A stretch of DNA of 64,000 nt, from NCBI RefSeq assembly GCF_002831585.1, contig NZ_CP025113.1:434001-498000 (forward strand). Reading direction: 5' to 3'. Position numbers and translations under genes: made by a program. The notes below the pieces were generated by a model, which did no database searches, was not told the DNA's origin, and saw only the letters and a list, made by a program, of their open reading frames with translations. Each line of letters starts with the position of its first letter. Within the stretch, counting starts at the first letter, position 1. Shown here in pieces: positions 8,301-16,574 of the stretch. The DNA is from Bradyrhizobium sp. SK17. GTDB taxonomy: Bacteria; Pseudomonadota; Alphaproteobacteria; Rhizobiales; Xanthobacteraceae.

Positions 8301-9491
8301 ATCGGCCAGCGAACGTTGCCCCGGCAGCAGCTGACCACCGGCTTCGGACAGCAGCTCCTCCAGCGGGCTCAACATCAAGGTGAGCGGCGTGCGGAATTCA
8401 TGGCTGACATTGGAGAAGAAGGTGGTCTTGGCGCGGTCGATCTCGGCCAGCGCCTCGGCGCGACGGCGCTCGTCCTCATAGGCCTGGGCGTTGTTGATGG
8501 CCGCCGTGATCTGCGCGGATACGAGCCCGAGAAAGCTCGTGTAGCGTTCGTCATAGAGTCGGACCGGACTGAGGCCCGCGATCAGGAATCCCGCGAGCGC
8601 ATCACCGGCGGCAAGAATCGGAAGCACGACGGCCTGCTCCGGCGCCAGGCGCCAGCCGCCGGATGGGAAATCAACCCCGAACATCGGCTTCAGGTTTTGC
8701 ACCAGAACGCCGTCGCGGCTCGCCTGCGCCTCGGCGATCGGCCATGCAGCGCTGCCATCGAGCGCGAGCTGCGGGATGACTCCGGCATGGTCGCGAGCGA
8801 TGCCGCTTGTCGCGGCCAGCCGCGCGACCTGCTCCTGCGAATCGATCAGATAGATCATCGCGAATGGCAGATCCCGAAGATCGGTCGCAATCGCAGCCGC
8901 ACTGCGTTCGCAGGCCTCGCCGACGCTGCGGGCCTCGGCGGAGCGGCTGGCAAGCTCGCGCAGCAGCGAGAGTTGCCGCTCGCTGATCACCCGCTGGGTA
9001 TCGTCGGTGTTGGCGCAGAAGATCCCGGCAGGCAGGCCGTCGGCATCGGGAATCGGGCTGTAGGAGAAGGTGTAATAGGTTTCTTCCGGAAAGCCGTTGC
9101 GCTCCATGATCAGGAGCTGCGCCTCGACATAAGTCCCTTCGCTCCCGCTCATCGCCTTGGTGAGCAGCGGCGCGATGTCGTTCCAGATCTCGCGCCAGAC
9201 CACACGGGTCGGCTGCCCGAGCGCACGTGGATGCTTGCCGCCGATGATCGATTTGTAGGGATCGTTGTAGAGGAAGGTGAGATCGTCGCCCCAGCCGATC
9301 CAGATCGGCTGCTGCGACGTCAGCATGATGCGGACCGCGGTCTTCAGGCTGTCAGGCCAAGTCTCGGGCGGACCTATCGAGGTGCTCGCCCAATCGAAAT
9401 CCTTGCTGAGCCCGGCCAGCTCGCTGCTTCCGATGAAGAGACGTTCAGTGGTTTCGCCTCGCAATGTCGTCGGAGTCTGCAATCTCGACAC
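5394..9491 (-). CDS. Giant hybrid sensor histidine kinase with two kinase modules and two receivers
   Basis: About 1365 residues from a GTG start at 9491, chosen because GGGAG lies five bases upstream; a TTG at 9506 is possible. Order: PAS-like sensor, GAF, HisKA with His364 in NVSHEFRTPL, HATPase, receiver with Asp691 in LSDIMMPRLDG, second GAF, second HisKA-type H-box with His1004 in GIAHDFNN, second HATPase, and C-terminal receiver with Asp1297 in FTDVVMPAMSG. No membrane segment is evident, so it is probably cytoplasmic. It lies beside phyR and has a perfect EcfG-type promoter, suggesting a stress-induced sensor feeding into or fed by the general stress response. Confidence 0.9.
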   Translation of the reverse strand: MSRLQTPTTLRGETTERLFIGSSELAGLSKDFDWASTSIGPPETWPDSLKTAVRIMLTSQQPIWIGWGDDLTFLYNDPYKSIIGGKHPRALGQPTRVVWREIWNDIAPLLTKAMSGSEGTYVEAQLLIMERNGFPEETYYTFSYSPIPDADGLPAGIFCANTDDTQRVISERQLSLLRELASRSAEARSVGEACERSAAAIATDLRDLPFAMIYLIDSQEQVARLAATSGIARDHAGVIPQLALDGSAAWPIAEAQASRDGVLVQNLKPMFGVDFPSGGWRLAPEQAVVLPILAAGDALAGFLIAGLSPVRLYDERYTSFLGLVSAQITAAINNAQAYEDERRRAEALAEIDRAKTTFFSNVSHEFRTPLTLMLSPLEELLSEAGGQLLPGQRSLADIAHRNGQRLLKLVNTLLDFARIEAGRVSAAFEPVDLVALTSDLASNFRSAIEKAGLRLVIEAQPLPQPLYVDRDMWEKIVLNLLSNAFKFTFAGEIGVSIKASADGAHAEIAVRDTGTGIPAPALSRIFERFQRVEGARGRSFEGSGIGLALVRELVKQHGGQISVESQVERGTTFTVTLPFGTEHLPAEQIGAGKSSMPSSARAQAYLDEAMGWLEGGGIDDRPDPSSSEDLGFVAPAVVGQRQRILLADDNADMREYVRRLLAPLYDVEAVEDGQAALEAAWRRRPALVLSDIMMPRLDGISLLNALRSDEELKGLPVIFLSARAGEEAKVEGLQIGADDYLVKPFSARELLARVAANLELSATRSERSARLEEEAHVLELLNKVGSTVAGELNLDRAVQIVTDAATELTGAAFGSFFYNVINDTGESYTLYTLSGAPREAFSQFPMPRNTAVFAPTFSGDAIVRSDDILEDPRYGKSDPHYGMPKGHLPVRSYLAAPVVSRSGEVLGGLFFGHPEPGIFDERAERLIAGIAAQAATAIDTARLFQAAERELVERRRAEAALQALNATLEQRVLEEVQERTKAEEQLRQVQKMEAVGQLTGGIAHDFNNMLAVIIAGLNLMQRKLAKGEIDVDRFLDAAVDAAQRAAGLTQRLLAFSRQQPLAPVTFDPNRMIAGMADLLARTLGETTSLEAVLTAGVWQVRADPGQLENAVLNLCVNGRDAMPDGGKLTLETSNAYVDEIAAKAYAIPSGQYVMIAVADNGSGMSEEVMAKAFDPFFTTKGIGKGTGLGLSQVYGFVRQSGGHVRIYSEIDVGTTVKIYLPRHRGEAGPDFVRRTPIASYRGQKTEVVLVVEDEERVRVISVEALRELGYTVIGAANPREALQLLDGGLSVVLLFTDVVMPAMSGHELAVQARERIPGLKVLYTTGYTRNAIVHNGILDPGTNLLPKPFSIDELATKVREVLDGI

Positions 9492-9524
9492 AACGGCTCC
9501 CGGCAAACCTCAATAATGAAAAGC

Positions 9525-9550
9525 AAACGCCTTTTGACAATGCCGGTTCC
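9525..9550 (-). promoter_or_regulatory. EcfG-type (general stress sigma factor) promoter for the hybrid kinase
   Basis: On the minus strand GGAAC (9550-9546), a 16-base spacer, then CGTTT (9529-9525). This exactly matches the alphaproteobacterial EcfG consensus GGAAC-N16/17-CGTT. It ends 34 bases before the GTG start of the kinase. Confidence 0.75.
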
Positions 9551-9599
9551 TCGCCGCGCCGTGGCTGTTGCACCGCCCATAGCAAGATCATGGCTCATG

Positions 9600-9631
9600 A
9601 AAAACCGGCGTACCTTGCGGGTACGCCGGTT
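9600..9631 (-). terminator. Rho-independent terminator of phyR
   Basis: Perfect 11-bp stem AACCGGCGTAC / GTACGCCGGTT with a 7-base loop; on the minus strand it is followed by five U residues. It lies 31 bases past the phyR stop. Confidence 0.85.
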
Positions 9632-9661
9632 CGAGTTTCCAGCCTAGATCAAATCAGGTCG

Positions 9662-10474
9662 TCATGCCGACGCCGCGCGCGGCGTGCGGTTGCGCGAGTT
9701 GCGCTGGAAGAACAGCGCCTGGCTCGCCACCGCCGACACCATCGCCGGCTGGAACGGCTTGGAGATCAGGAACGCCGGCTCCGGCCGCTCGCCGGTCAGG
9801 AAGCGCTCCGGATAGGCGGTGATGAACACCACCGGCACCTCGAAGGTGCGCAGCAACTCGTTCACCGCATCGAGTCCCGACGAGCCGTCGGCGAGCTGGA
9901 TGTCGGCGAGGATCAGGCCGGGCTTCTTGTTCTTGGCAAGCGCGACCGCATCGGAATGCGTGCGCGCAACGCCGATGACGTTATGGCCGAGATTCTTCAC
10001 CAGGCTCTCGAGGTCCATCGCGATGAAGGTCTCGTCCTCGATGATCAGGACATCGGTGGCGATCTCCGCGGCCATCTCGCGGCCGGCGGCGTCGGTCAAC
10101 TTGCGCGTCTCGGCAATGTCGGTGCCGAGAATATAGCCGACCTCCTCCTCCGAGAAACCTTCCAGCGACAACAGCAGAAAGGCCTGCCGCGGCAGCGGCG
10201 TGATGTTGGAGAGTCGGCGCTCCGGCGGCAGCGACAGCGTCGCCACCTCCTCATTGTCGTTGTTGTTCACCGCCACCGAATTCCATATCTGGGTGAACAG
10301 CCGAAACAGGCCGGCGCGCGGGCCGTGCGTCTGGTCGAGCAGCGATCCATCCTGCAACAAGGCCTCGAGCATGGCCCCGACATAGGCGTCCCCTGACGCC
10401 TGGTTTCCGGTCAGTGCGCGTGCGTAGCGGCGCAACAGCGGAAGGTGTTCGGCAACGATCTGCGATCGGGACAT
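9662..10474 (-). CDS. phyR: Response regulator PhyR, anti-anti-sigma factor
   Basis: 270 residues. The N-terminal half (about 1-140) resembles an ECF sigma factor (region 2-like, then ITPLPRQAFLLLSLEGFSEEEVGYILG of region 4) and the C-terminal half is a receiver with Asp191 in LADIQL. In the known partner-switching system, phosphorylated PhyR binds NepR and frees sigma EcfG. The start at 10474 is preceded by GGAG and matches the expected length. nepR and ecfG are divergent next door, and an EcfG-type promoter lies upstream, which predicts positive feedback. Confidence 0.95.
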   Translation of the reverse strand: MSRSQIVAEHLPLLRRYARALTGNQASGDAYVGAMLEALLQDGSLLDQTHGPRAGLFRLFTQIWNSVAVNNNDNEEVATLSLPPERRLSNITPLPRQAFLLLSLEGFSEEEVGYILGTDIAETRKLTDAAGREMAAEIATDVLIIEDETFIAMDLESLVKNLGHNVIGVARTHSDAVALAKNKKPGLILADIQLADGSSGLDAVNELLRTFEVPVVFITAYPERFLTGERPEPAFLISKPFQPAMVSAVASQALFFQRNSRNRTPRAASA

Positions 10475-10572
10475 TCCCACTCCATCCTTGTTCGTGAGGC
10501 CTTGCAGCCTGAAACCTTTCGTCTCGGGGCGGCGTACCAATCTGAGCGACCCCGGTTCCCCTGCATGCCCGA

Positions 10573-10598
10573 TTACGCGCGAAAGCCGAAAAAGTTCC
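10573..10598 (-). promoter_or_regulatory. EcfG-type promoter of phyR
   Basis: Minus strand: GGAAC (10598-10594), 16-base spacer, CGTAA (10577-10573). Fits the EcfG consensus at the -35 and at the first three bases of the -10. It lies about 100 bases before the phyR start. Confidence 0.6.
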
Positions 10599-10619
10599 AC
10601 GAAATAGTTCCAGTGTTCC

Positions 10620-10644
10620 GGAACTTTATCGGCAACTTCGCATT
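10620..10644 (+). promoter_or_regulatory. Possible weak EcfG-type promoter of nepR-ecfG
   Basis: Plus strand: GGAAC (10620-10624), 16-base spacer, CATT (10641-10644), one mismatch from CGTT. It lies about 85 bases before nepR, in the region where autoregulated nepR-ecfG promoters are known in related bacteria. Confidence 0.4.
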
Positions 10645-10728
10645 AGCTCCTGACCGACGAGGCAACGCGGCCAGCCTCTCTTTTCGAGGAAATATCTTGA
10701 AAATCAGAGACTTAACTCCCGGGGAAGC

Positions 10729-10959
10729 GTGGATCACATCATGAAGGAAGTAAAGAAGCAGGGCGGTCTGAACGCCGAGATTCAATCCAGAATCGGCCAC
10801 CAGCTTCGCGCCATGTACGACGACGTGGTGCGGCAAGGGGTGCCCGACCGCTTTGCGGAGTTGATCCGCAAACTCGACGGCCCTGAGGCTGCCGCGGCGG
10901 CCGTCGCCGGGGCGATACCGACAAGAACAATGGAGGGGACTAATGCCTCTCACGAATGA
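10729..10959 (+). CDS. nepR: Anti-sigma factor NepR
   Basis: Up to 76 residues. It contains the NepR core GLNAEIQSRIGHQLRAMYDD and VRQGVPDRFAELI. NepR binds and inhibits sigma EcfG until phosphorylated PhyR removes it. Two starts are possible: GTG at 10729, with GGGGA five bases upstream, or ATG at 10741, which sits farther from the ribosome binding site; the GTG is given here. The 3' end overlaps ecfG by 17 bases, so the sigma and anti-sigma factors are probably made in coupled amounts. Confidence 0.9.
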   Translation: MDHIMKEVKKQGGLNAEIQSRIGHQLRAMYDDVVRQGVPDRFAELIRKLDGPEAAAAAVAGAIPTRTMEGTNASHE

Positions 10960-11491
10960 ACTTCGCGACGATATCCTTGCATCGGTCCCTAGCCTGCGTG
11001 CGTTCGCGATCTCGCTGTCCGGCAACGGTGACCGCGCCGACGATCTGGTGCAGGAGACGTTGCTGCGCGCGATCGCCAATATCGACTCGTTCCAGCCCGG
11101 CTCGAACCTGCCCGCGTGGCTGTTCACGATCCTGCGCAACCTGTTCCGCTCCGACTACCGGAAGCGGCGTCGTGAGGTCGAGGACGCCGAGGGCAACTAC
11201 GCCAAGACGCTGAAGAGCCAGCCGTCGCAGGCCGCGCATCTGGAGTTCGAGGAATTCCGCACCGCGCTCGAAAAGCTGCCACAGGACCAGCGCGAGGCGT
11301 TGATCCTGGTCGGTGCCTCCGGCTTCTCCTACGAGGATGCCGCGGCGATCTGCGGCTGCGCGGTCGGCACCATCAAGAGCCGCGTCAACCGCGCACGCTC
11401 GAAGCTGTCGGCGCTGCTCTATGTCGACAGCGCCGAGGATTTCGGCCCCGACAATACCGTGCGCGCCGTGATCGGCGGCAACGGCGGGTAG
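10943..11491 (+). CDS. ecfG: ECF sigma factor EcfG (general stress response)
   Basis: 182 residues. Region 2 (RADDLVQETLLRAIANIDSF, then NLPAWLFTILRNLFRSDYRK) and region 4 (LPQDQREALILVGASGFSYE... and VGTIKSRVNRARSKL) are both complete. GGAGGGG precedes the ATG at good spacing, inside the nepR 3' end. It directs RNA polymerase to GGAAC-N16/17-CGTT promoters, two of which lie in this locus. A strong terminator follows 20 bases after the stop. Confidence 0.95.
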   Translation: MPLTNELRDDILASVPSLRAFAISLSGNGDRADDLVQETLLRAIANIDSFQPGSNLPAWLFTILRNLFRSDYRKRRREVEDAEGNYAKTLKSQPSQAAHLEFEEFRTALEKLPQDQREALILVGASGFSYEDAAAICGCAVGTIKSRVNRARSKLSALLYVDSAEDFGPDNTVRAVIGGNGG

Positions 11492-11512
11492 ACAGACGCG
11501 ACGCGAGACGGA

Positions 11513-11543
11513 AAGGCGGCCCGGTCGGGCCGCCTTTTCTTTT
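11513..11543 (+). terminator. Rho-independent terminator of nepR-ecfG
   Basis: Stem GGCGGCCC / GGGCCGCC with loop GGTC (11515-11534), followed by TTTTCTTTT. Confidence 0.9.
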
Positions 11544-11664
11544 GCAAGGGGTCCGGCGGGCCGGAGCGGCGCGACGCGAGCAGCCCGTCGCGCGGGATGA
11601 TCGAATGAAGGCTCACGAACTGAGTTGGGTCCTGACGCCACCAGGCGTGCCGGCGGCCTCGCCC

Positions 11665-11768
11665 CAGAGCCTTTCCGTTCCGATGGAATCGGAACGGAGC
11701 TCTAGGTTCTCGTGTTGACGCGTTTTCTTCACGCGAACCGGTATCCACTTCGCTCGAAAACGCTCTAG
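11665..11768 (-). repeat. CTAG-ended dispersed repeat, full copy
   Basis: About 104 bp made of two hairpin halves: the first with CGTTCCGAT-GGA-ATCGGAACG, the second between inverted GCGTTTTC and GAAAACGC. Ends in GCTCTAG. Near-identical copies lie at 36195-36300 and, inverted, at 49715-49814. Its terminal CTAG provides the stop codon of the GGDEF-EAL gene. Confidence 0.85.
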
Positions 11769-14677
11769 CTCGCCATCGCATTCCTGACGACGGCAGGCTT
11801 GAAGCCGTTGCGCAGCTCGAGAATCTTTCCCGCGATTTCGGTCACCGGGACCGGGTGGCTGAGCAGGAAGCCCTGGGCCTCGTTGCAGCCTTCCGCGCGC
11901 ATGTGGTTCAGCTGTTCGATGGTCTCGATTCCCTCGGCGATCGTGGTCATGCCGAGGCTCTTGCCGAGACTGATGACGGCGCGGACGATCGATTTCGATC
12001 CATGCGTCGCGGTCGCGTCGCGAACGAACGACTTGTCGATCTTGAGCTTGTCGAACGGGAAGCTGCGCAGATAGCTCAGCGAGGAATAGCCGGTGCCAAA
12101 ATCATCCAGCGCGATGCGCAGCCCGAGCGCCTTCAGCTTGTGCAGCGTCGCCAGCGTCTCGTTGCTGTTGGCGAGAAACACCGATTCGGTGATCTCGAGC
12201 TCGAGCCGGCGCGGCGACAATTTCGACGCCGCCAGCGCACCGACGACGACGTCGATGAAGTCAGAATCGCGAAACTGTACCGCGGAGACGTTGACCGCGA
12301 GCTTCATCTCGTTCGGCCAGGTGGCGGCCTGTTCGCAGGCACGATTGACCACCCATTCTCCCAGCGGGCGGATCAGCCCAATCTCTTCCGCGATCGGGAT
12401 GAACTGGTCCGGCGGCACCAGTCCGCGCTTGGGGTGATGCCAGCGCAGCAGCGCCTCGAAGCCGCAGATGCGGTCGAGATGCAGGTCGTAGAGCGGCTGG
12501 TAGTACAGCGAGAACTCGTCCTTGCCCATCGCCTCGCGCAGGTCGAGCTCGAGCGCCCGGCGCCGTTGCAGGCTGGCGTCCATCGCCGGCTCGAAGAAGC
12601 GCCAGGTGCCGCGGCCCTCCATCTTGGCGCGGTACAGCGCGACGTCGGCGTTCTTCAGCAGCTTCTCGCCGGTGGTGCCGTCGCCCGGCGACATCGAAAT
12701 GCCGACGCTGCATCCGACCACGACGCGATGGCCATTCAGCTCGTAGGACGCCCCGACGCATTCCACGATGCGGCGGGCGAGACGTTCGGAATCCTCGGCA
12801 CTCTGCACGCCGCACTGGATCACCGCGAACTCGTCGCCGCCCAAACGCGCGACGGTATCGACCTCGCGGACGCAGGCATTGAGCCGGTCCGCGACCGCGC
12901 ACAGCAGTTCATCGCCGACCGGATGCCCGAGCGTGTCGTTGACCTGCTTGAAATTGTCGAGGTCGAGGCAGAACACCGCAAAGCCAAGTCCGCGGCCGAC
13001 CTGCCCGACCGCCTGCTCGATCCGCTCGCCGAGCAAGGTGCGGTTCGGCAATTTTGTCAGCGCGTCGTGCCGGGCCATGAACGCGATCTGCGACTCGGCA
13101 CGCTGCTGCTCGGTGACGTCCTCGCAGGTGACGAGCCAGCCGCCGTCGGATGTCGGCCGCTGCGCGATGGCGATGATCCGCCCGTCGTTGAGATGCTGCA
13201 AATAGTTGCCGCCCTCGTGCTGGGCCAGCGATCTCTCACGCTCTGCCAGCAGGTCGGCGACGGTGCGATCGCCATGATTGCCGGCGGCGATGCTGAGGTC
13301 GAGCACGTCTTCCATGGTCATCCCGGGAACGACGAGTTCCGGCGAAATATCGAAGATCTCGCAGAACCGGCGATTGGCGACTTGCAGCCGCGCCTCGCTG
13401 TTGTAGAGACACAGGCCCTGCGACATGTGGGTGAGCGCCGCGTCGAGCCGCAGATTGGTCGCGTGCAGCTCGGCCTTCTGCTGCTTCAGCGCGGAGATAT
13501 CGCTGTACACGAGGACGACGCCGCCCTCCTGCGTCTCGCTGCGGCTGACGCGCAGCCAGCGTCCGTCCGCAAGCTGCGCCTCGCTCGCAAACCCATCGAC
13601 CTCGCGATCGGCCGGCGCCAGGTCGGCGGCATCGAACCGATTCGACTGCAACAACTGCGGCGAAAGGTGGATGAACTCGCTCGCACGCGAATTGGCGAGA
13701 GCGACCTGGCCGTCCGCATCGAGCAATACGACACCCTCACGCGACGTCTCGAGCGCGTCCGAGAGCCGCGCCTGCGCGGAACGACGCTGCGACACCTCTT
13801 GATTGACCATCCGCCTGATGTTGTCGCGCATGGTTTCCATGGCGGTCAGCAGCGTGCCGAGCTCGTCGGTGCCACCCTTCGGGATCGTCGCATCGAGGTC
13901 GCCGCCGGCGATGCTCCGCGCGGCCCTCGATGCGATGGCGACGGGCCCGATGATGCGGCGCGCCAGCAACCATGAAAACAGCGCCGACAAGAACAGCGCG
14001 ACGGTGAGCCCCGCCACGTTCAGTTGCAGATCCCGCTTGATCGTCGAGAGCGCGCGCTGCCGGAACAAGAAACCGTCGCCGGCCGTATAGTTCACCAGCA
14101 GCTCGACCTGCTGGCCGACGATCCTGGAATAGCGATCGAGGTCGCCGACCGAGGTGCCGGATGCATGCGGATCGGATGCCGGGCTTCCCTGCATTGCGGA
14201 GCCGACCGCACGGCGATGCAGCGCCATCCAGGCGTCGGCGGCTTCCTGGACCTTGGCGGCGGCTTGTGCCGCCCGCGAGGACTGCGACCGATCGGCGGCG
14301 ATGGTCAGGTCTTCGGAGAGCGTCTTCGCGAGCTTTTCGATCTGGCTGTCGAGGCTCGCGCGGAGCTCCGGGTCCGTCGTCAGCAACCGCTCCATCGACG
14401 CGACCCGCATCGCGGCAAAGTCGGCGCCGGCGGCCCGCGCGTAGTTGATCGACATCAGGGATTCGTCGAACGTCTTCGCCACCAGATCGCCGGCGTGACG
14501 GATGCCGAGGATGGAGTATCCGCCAAGCGCGACCGCAATGGCGCTCATCGCGAGACAGAAAATCAGAATCTGGGCGCGGATCGATCCCTTGGTCAGGGCA
14601 AGGCGCGACAGACGGCCGGTTGCGAACCGAAGCGCCTCCTCGCCCTTCACCCTAAGGTTGCTAACCAGGCTGTCCAT
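11765..14677 (-). CDS. Membrane-bound PAS-GGDEF-EAL cyclic-di-GMP protein
   Basis: 970 residues. One membrane helix at about 35-57, a periplasmic helical sensor to about 215, a second helix at 217-238, a HAMP-like linker, two PAS-like domains, GGDEF (613-617, in RLGGDEF) and EAL (741-743, in FEALLRWHH). Both catalytic motifs are intact, so it could make and degrade cyclic-di-GMP; the net activity cannot be read from sequence. The upstream sensor is of the four-helix type found in chemoreceptor-like proteins. The stop codon TAG lies inside a dispersed repeat. Proximity to the stress locus may be incidental. Confidence 0.93.
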   Translation of the reverse strand: MDSLVSNLRVKGEEALRFATGRLSRLALTKGSIRAQILIFCLAMSAIAVALGGYSILGIRHAGDLVAKTFDESLMSINYARAAGADFAAMRVASMERLLTTDPELRASLDSQIEKLAKTLSEDLTIAADRSQSSRAAQAAAKVQEAADAWMALHRRAVGSAMQGSPASDPHASGTSVGDLDRYSRIVGQQVELLVNYTAGDGFLFRQRALSTIKRDLQLNVAGLTVALFLSALFSWLLARRIIGPVAIASRAARSIAGGDLDATIPKGGTDELGTLLTAMETMRDNIRRMVNQEVSQRRSAQARLSDALETSREGVVLLDADGQVALANSRASEFIHLSPQLLQSNRFDAADLAPADREVDGFASEAQLADGRWLRVSRSETQEGGVVLVYSDISALKQQKAELHATNLRLDAALTHMSQGLCLYNSEARLQVANRRFCEIFDISPELVVPGMTMEDVLDLSIAAGNHGDRTVADLLAERERSLAQHEGGNYLQHLNDGRIIAIAQRPTSDGGWLVTCEDVTEQQRAESQIAFMARHDALTKLPNRTLLGERIEQAVGQVGRGLGFAVFCLDLDNFKQVNDTLGHPVGDELLCAVADRLNACVREVDTVARLGGDEFAVIQCGVQSAEDSERLARRIVECVGASYELNGHRVVVGCSVGISMSPGDGTTGEKLLKNADVALYRAKMEGRGTWRFFEPAMDASLQRRRALELDLREAMGKDEFSLYYQPLYDLHLDRICGFEALLRWHHPKRGLVPPDQFIPIAEEIGLIRPLGEWVVNRACEQAATWPNEMKLAVNVSAVQFRDSDFIDVVVGALAASKLSPRRLELEITESVFLANSNETLATLHKLKALGLRIALDDFGTGYSSLSYLRSFPFDKLKIDKSFVRDATATHGSKSIVRAVISLGKSLGMTTIAEGIETIEQLNHMRAEGCNEAQGFLLSHPVPVTEIAGKILELRNGFKPAVVRNAMAS

Positions 14678-14895
14678 ACCCGCGCTTCGCCGTAGTGCTC
14701 GATACTCAAGCCACGCGAAAGGCGCAGCACTGCGAAATATGATGGTCTTTTCAAAATTGCCTAAGTAGTGACTGGAACTGATGCTAAAATCGTTAAGATC
14801 AGCTGGCGATAATCACCCTCACAGGTAATCCGGGACGCACAACTTTGCACCCTGGGGTAGCCGTGTCGGGTGTTCGAGGTTGAAGCGGAGTTTTC

Positions 14896-15261
14896 ATGCA
14901 GTCAGGCTTGTTGCGCGCCGCGCGCCTCGGTCAGTTCGGCCGCGCGCCAATTGCGGGAGCTGTCGTCGCCGGCACGCTGGCCGGGGCGGCTCTGGGCGCG
15001 GGCCCCTATGCGATTTCGCAGAAGGATCGCGAATTCAGGCCCGCGGAAATCTCGATCAAGCGGGGCGAGGTTTTACGGTTCGTTAACGATGACGGCGAGC
15101 TGTTGCATCACGCTTATTTGAGCAGCGATACGTTCAGCTTCGACTCGGGCGACCAGCAGCCGGGCAGCAAGTTCGACGTCACCTTCTCGGTACCCGGCGA
15201 TTATACCGTGTTGTGCGGCATTCATCCGAAGATGAAACTCGTGGTCCACGTCGCCAAATAG
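14896..15261 (+). CDS. Periplasmic cupredoxin (blue copper protein)
   Basis: 121 residues with a hydrophobic N-terminus (about 19-37, GAVVAGTLAGAALGAGPYA) that is either a signal peptide or an anchor. The rest is one cupredoxin domain. Candidate type 1 copper ligands are His71 or His72, Cys107, His110 and Met113 in LCGIHPKMKL, the usual spacing for plastocyanin/pseudoazurin-like proteins. It resembles proteins annotated near methylamine-utilisation genes. Probably an electron carrier; its partner is unknown, though a MauG-like dihaem protein is encoded 1.5 kb away on the other strand. Confidence 0.82.
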   Translation: MQSGLLRAARLGQFGRAPIAGAVVAGTLAGAALGAGPYAISQKDREFRPAEISIKRGEVLRFVNDDGELLHHAYLSSDTFSFDSGDQQPGSKFDVTFSVPGDYTVLCGIHPKMKLVVHVAK

Positions 15262-15282
15262 CCCCGCGAGCCGGCGCTGGAT

Positions 15283-16338
15283 CTACAGGACCGAGGTCTT
15301 GAACAGCGCCGCATGGCCGAAATAGTAGACGAATAGCGTCACCGACAGCGCGGCGCAGAGTGCGACCGGCGCAAGCCACGGCGCGCGACGATCGCGCGGC
15401 AGCACCTTGTTGTCGGCGACGATCGCAAGCAGGACGGCGATGATCGCCGAATGTCCGATCGTGTCGATCTTGCCGAATTCGAAACAGGCGCTGATGAACA
15501 TCCCCGTCAGCACGGCGGCGGCGCAGCGCCGGATCAGCGGCGTCCAGATCAAGGCAAAGGCGAGTGCGAATTCCACCATGCCGGCGGCGCGCATGTAGAA
15601 CTCGTTGTCGAAGCCGAGGGTCATCGAGGCATGCTCGATCAGAAGCGGGAAGCTCCATTCCGGGTAGGCCCATTTTTCGACGGAAGCCCACATCAAGGTC
15701 ACCGCCGCGGCGTACCGCATCACGTCGATCGGCCGAACTCCGAACAGATCCCTGTTCAACCCGACGAGGGCGAAATAGGCGGCGACGCCGAGGAAGATCG
15801 GGTAGTCGGCGAGATGGAAGATGCCGTAGTCGCGGATACCGATCCCGAACAGGATCACCATCCCCGCCGCCGACAGCGGCAGCGTGCGCCGCGACAGCAT
15901 TCCGGCGGCGATGAGAAGTTGCACCGTGGCCACGAACTGCGACGTCGTCTTCAACTCCGGTGTCAGCAGGATGCCGCCCACCGCCCAGATCGAGATGAAG
16001 AAGAACGCGCAAACGGCGCGCATCATGTGCTCGGTGTACAGCCGCAGTCCCGCGGTGACGCGATCAAGCGCCCGGATCGTCGCCTCGCCGAGCGACGTGG
16101 GCTCGATCAGGCAGCCCGCAAACAGCCAGAACACGGCGGTGCCGAGCAGCAGTTCGAAATCGAGGCAAAGGACATTCTCAAGTCCGCGCGGCTGGCCGGC
16201 GACGTCGTAGGCGCAGAACCATTTGACATGCGCCTCGGCATCGCGCGCTGCCACGACGCAGAACAGAACCGCCGCAAGGCATGTGGTAACAAAGGAGCGC
16301 ACGGCCGAGCCGGCACCTCGCGCCCATTCACTAAACAT
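15283..16338 (-). CDS. Polytopic membrane protein of unknown function
   Basis: 351 residues from the Met of MFSEWARGAG (an in-frame Met six codons upstream is possible). About nine hydrophobic helices. The first (residues 14-36) looks like a signal or anchor followed by AHVKWFCAYDVAGQPRG, a hydrophilic segment with His and Cys. The middle contains YPEWSFPLLIEHASMTLGF. The topology suggests a DoxX-like or related membrane family, but this is not certain. It converges with the cupredoxin gene with only about 20 bases between stops. Confidence 0.7.
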   Translation of the reverse strand: MFSEWARGAGSAVRSFVTTCLAAVLFCVVAARDAEAHVKWFCAYDVAGQPRGLENVLCLDFELLLGTAVFWLFAGCLIEPTSLGEATIRALDRVTAGLRLYTEHMMRAVCAFFFISIWAVGGILLTPELKTTSQFVATVQLLIAAGMLSRRTLPLSAAGMVILFGIGIRDYGIFHLADYPIFLGVAAYFALVGLNRDLFGVRPIDVMRYAAAVTLMWASVEKWAYPEWSFPLLIEHASMTLGFDNEFYMRAAGMVEFALAFALIWTPLIRRCAAAVLTGMFISACFEFGKIDTIGHSAIIAVLLAIVADNKVLPRDRRAPWLAPVALCAALSVTLFVYYFGHAALFKTSVL

Positions 16339-16574
16339 CGAACCGACCGCCCACACACTTAAGGACTTGTTTAACTTATATCAAATTTTAGCGTTTTGTG
16401 CCGGCCCGACAGCTCTTGGTTGTGTCGTGGTTAATGTTGGCGGGCCGGTTCCCGGTGCCGTCCTTCGTGACATCTTTTCAACCGGTTGCTTACAATTTTA
16501 GCTAGTTCCGGCAGGGGAGCTCAATTCAACTGTCGTAGTGCAATCCGGACAAATCGGATCGGGAGGCCGGTATC

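Noticed and set aside
11594..11710. A short ATG frame running from 11594 into the dispersed repeat.
   Set aside because: No ribosome binding site and most of its length is repeat sequence.
14773..14794. GGAAC followed by CGTT upstream of the cupredoxin gene as an EcfG promoter.
   Set aside because: The spacer is about 12 bases, not 16-17.
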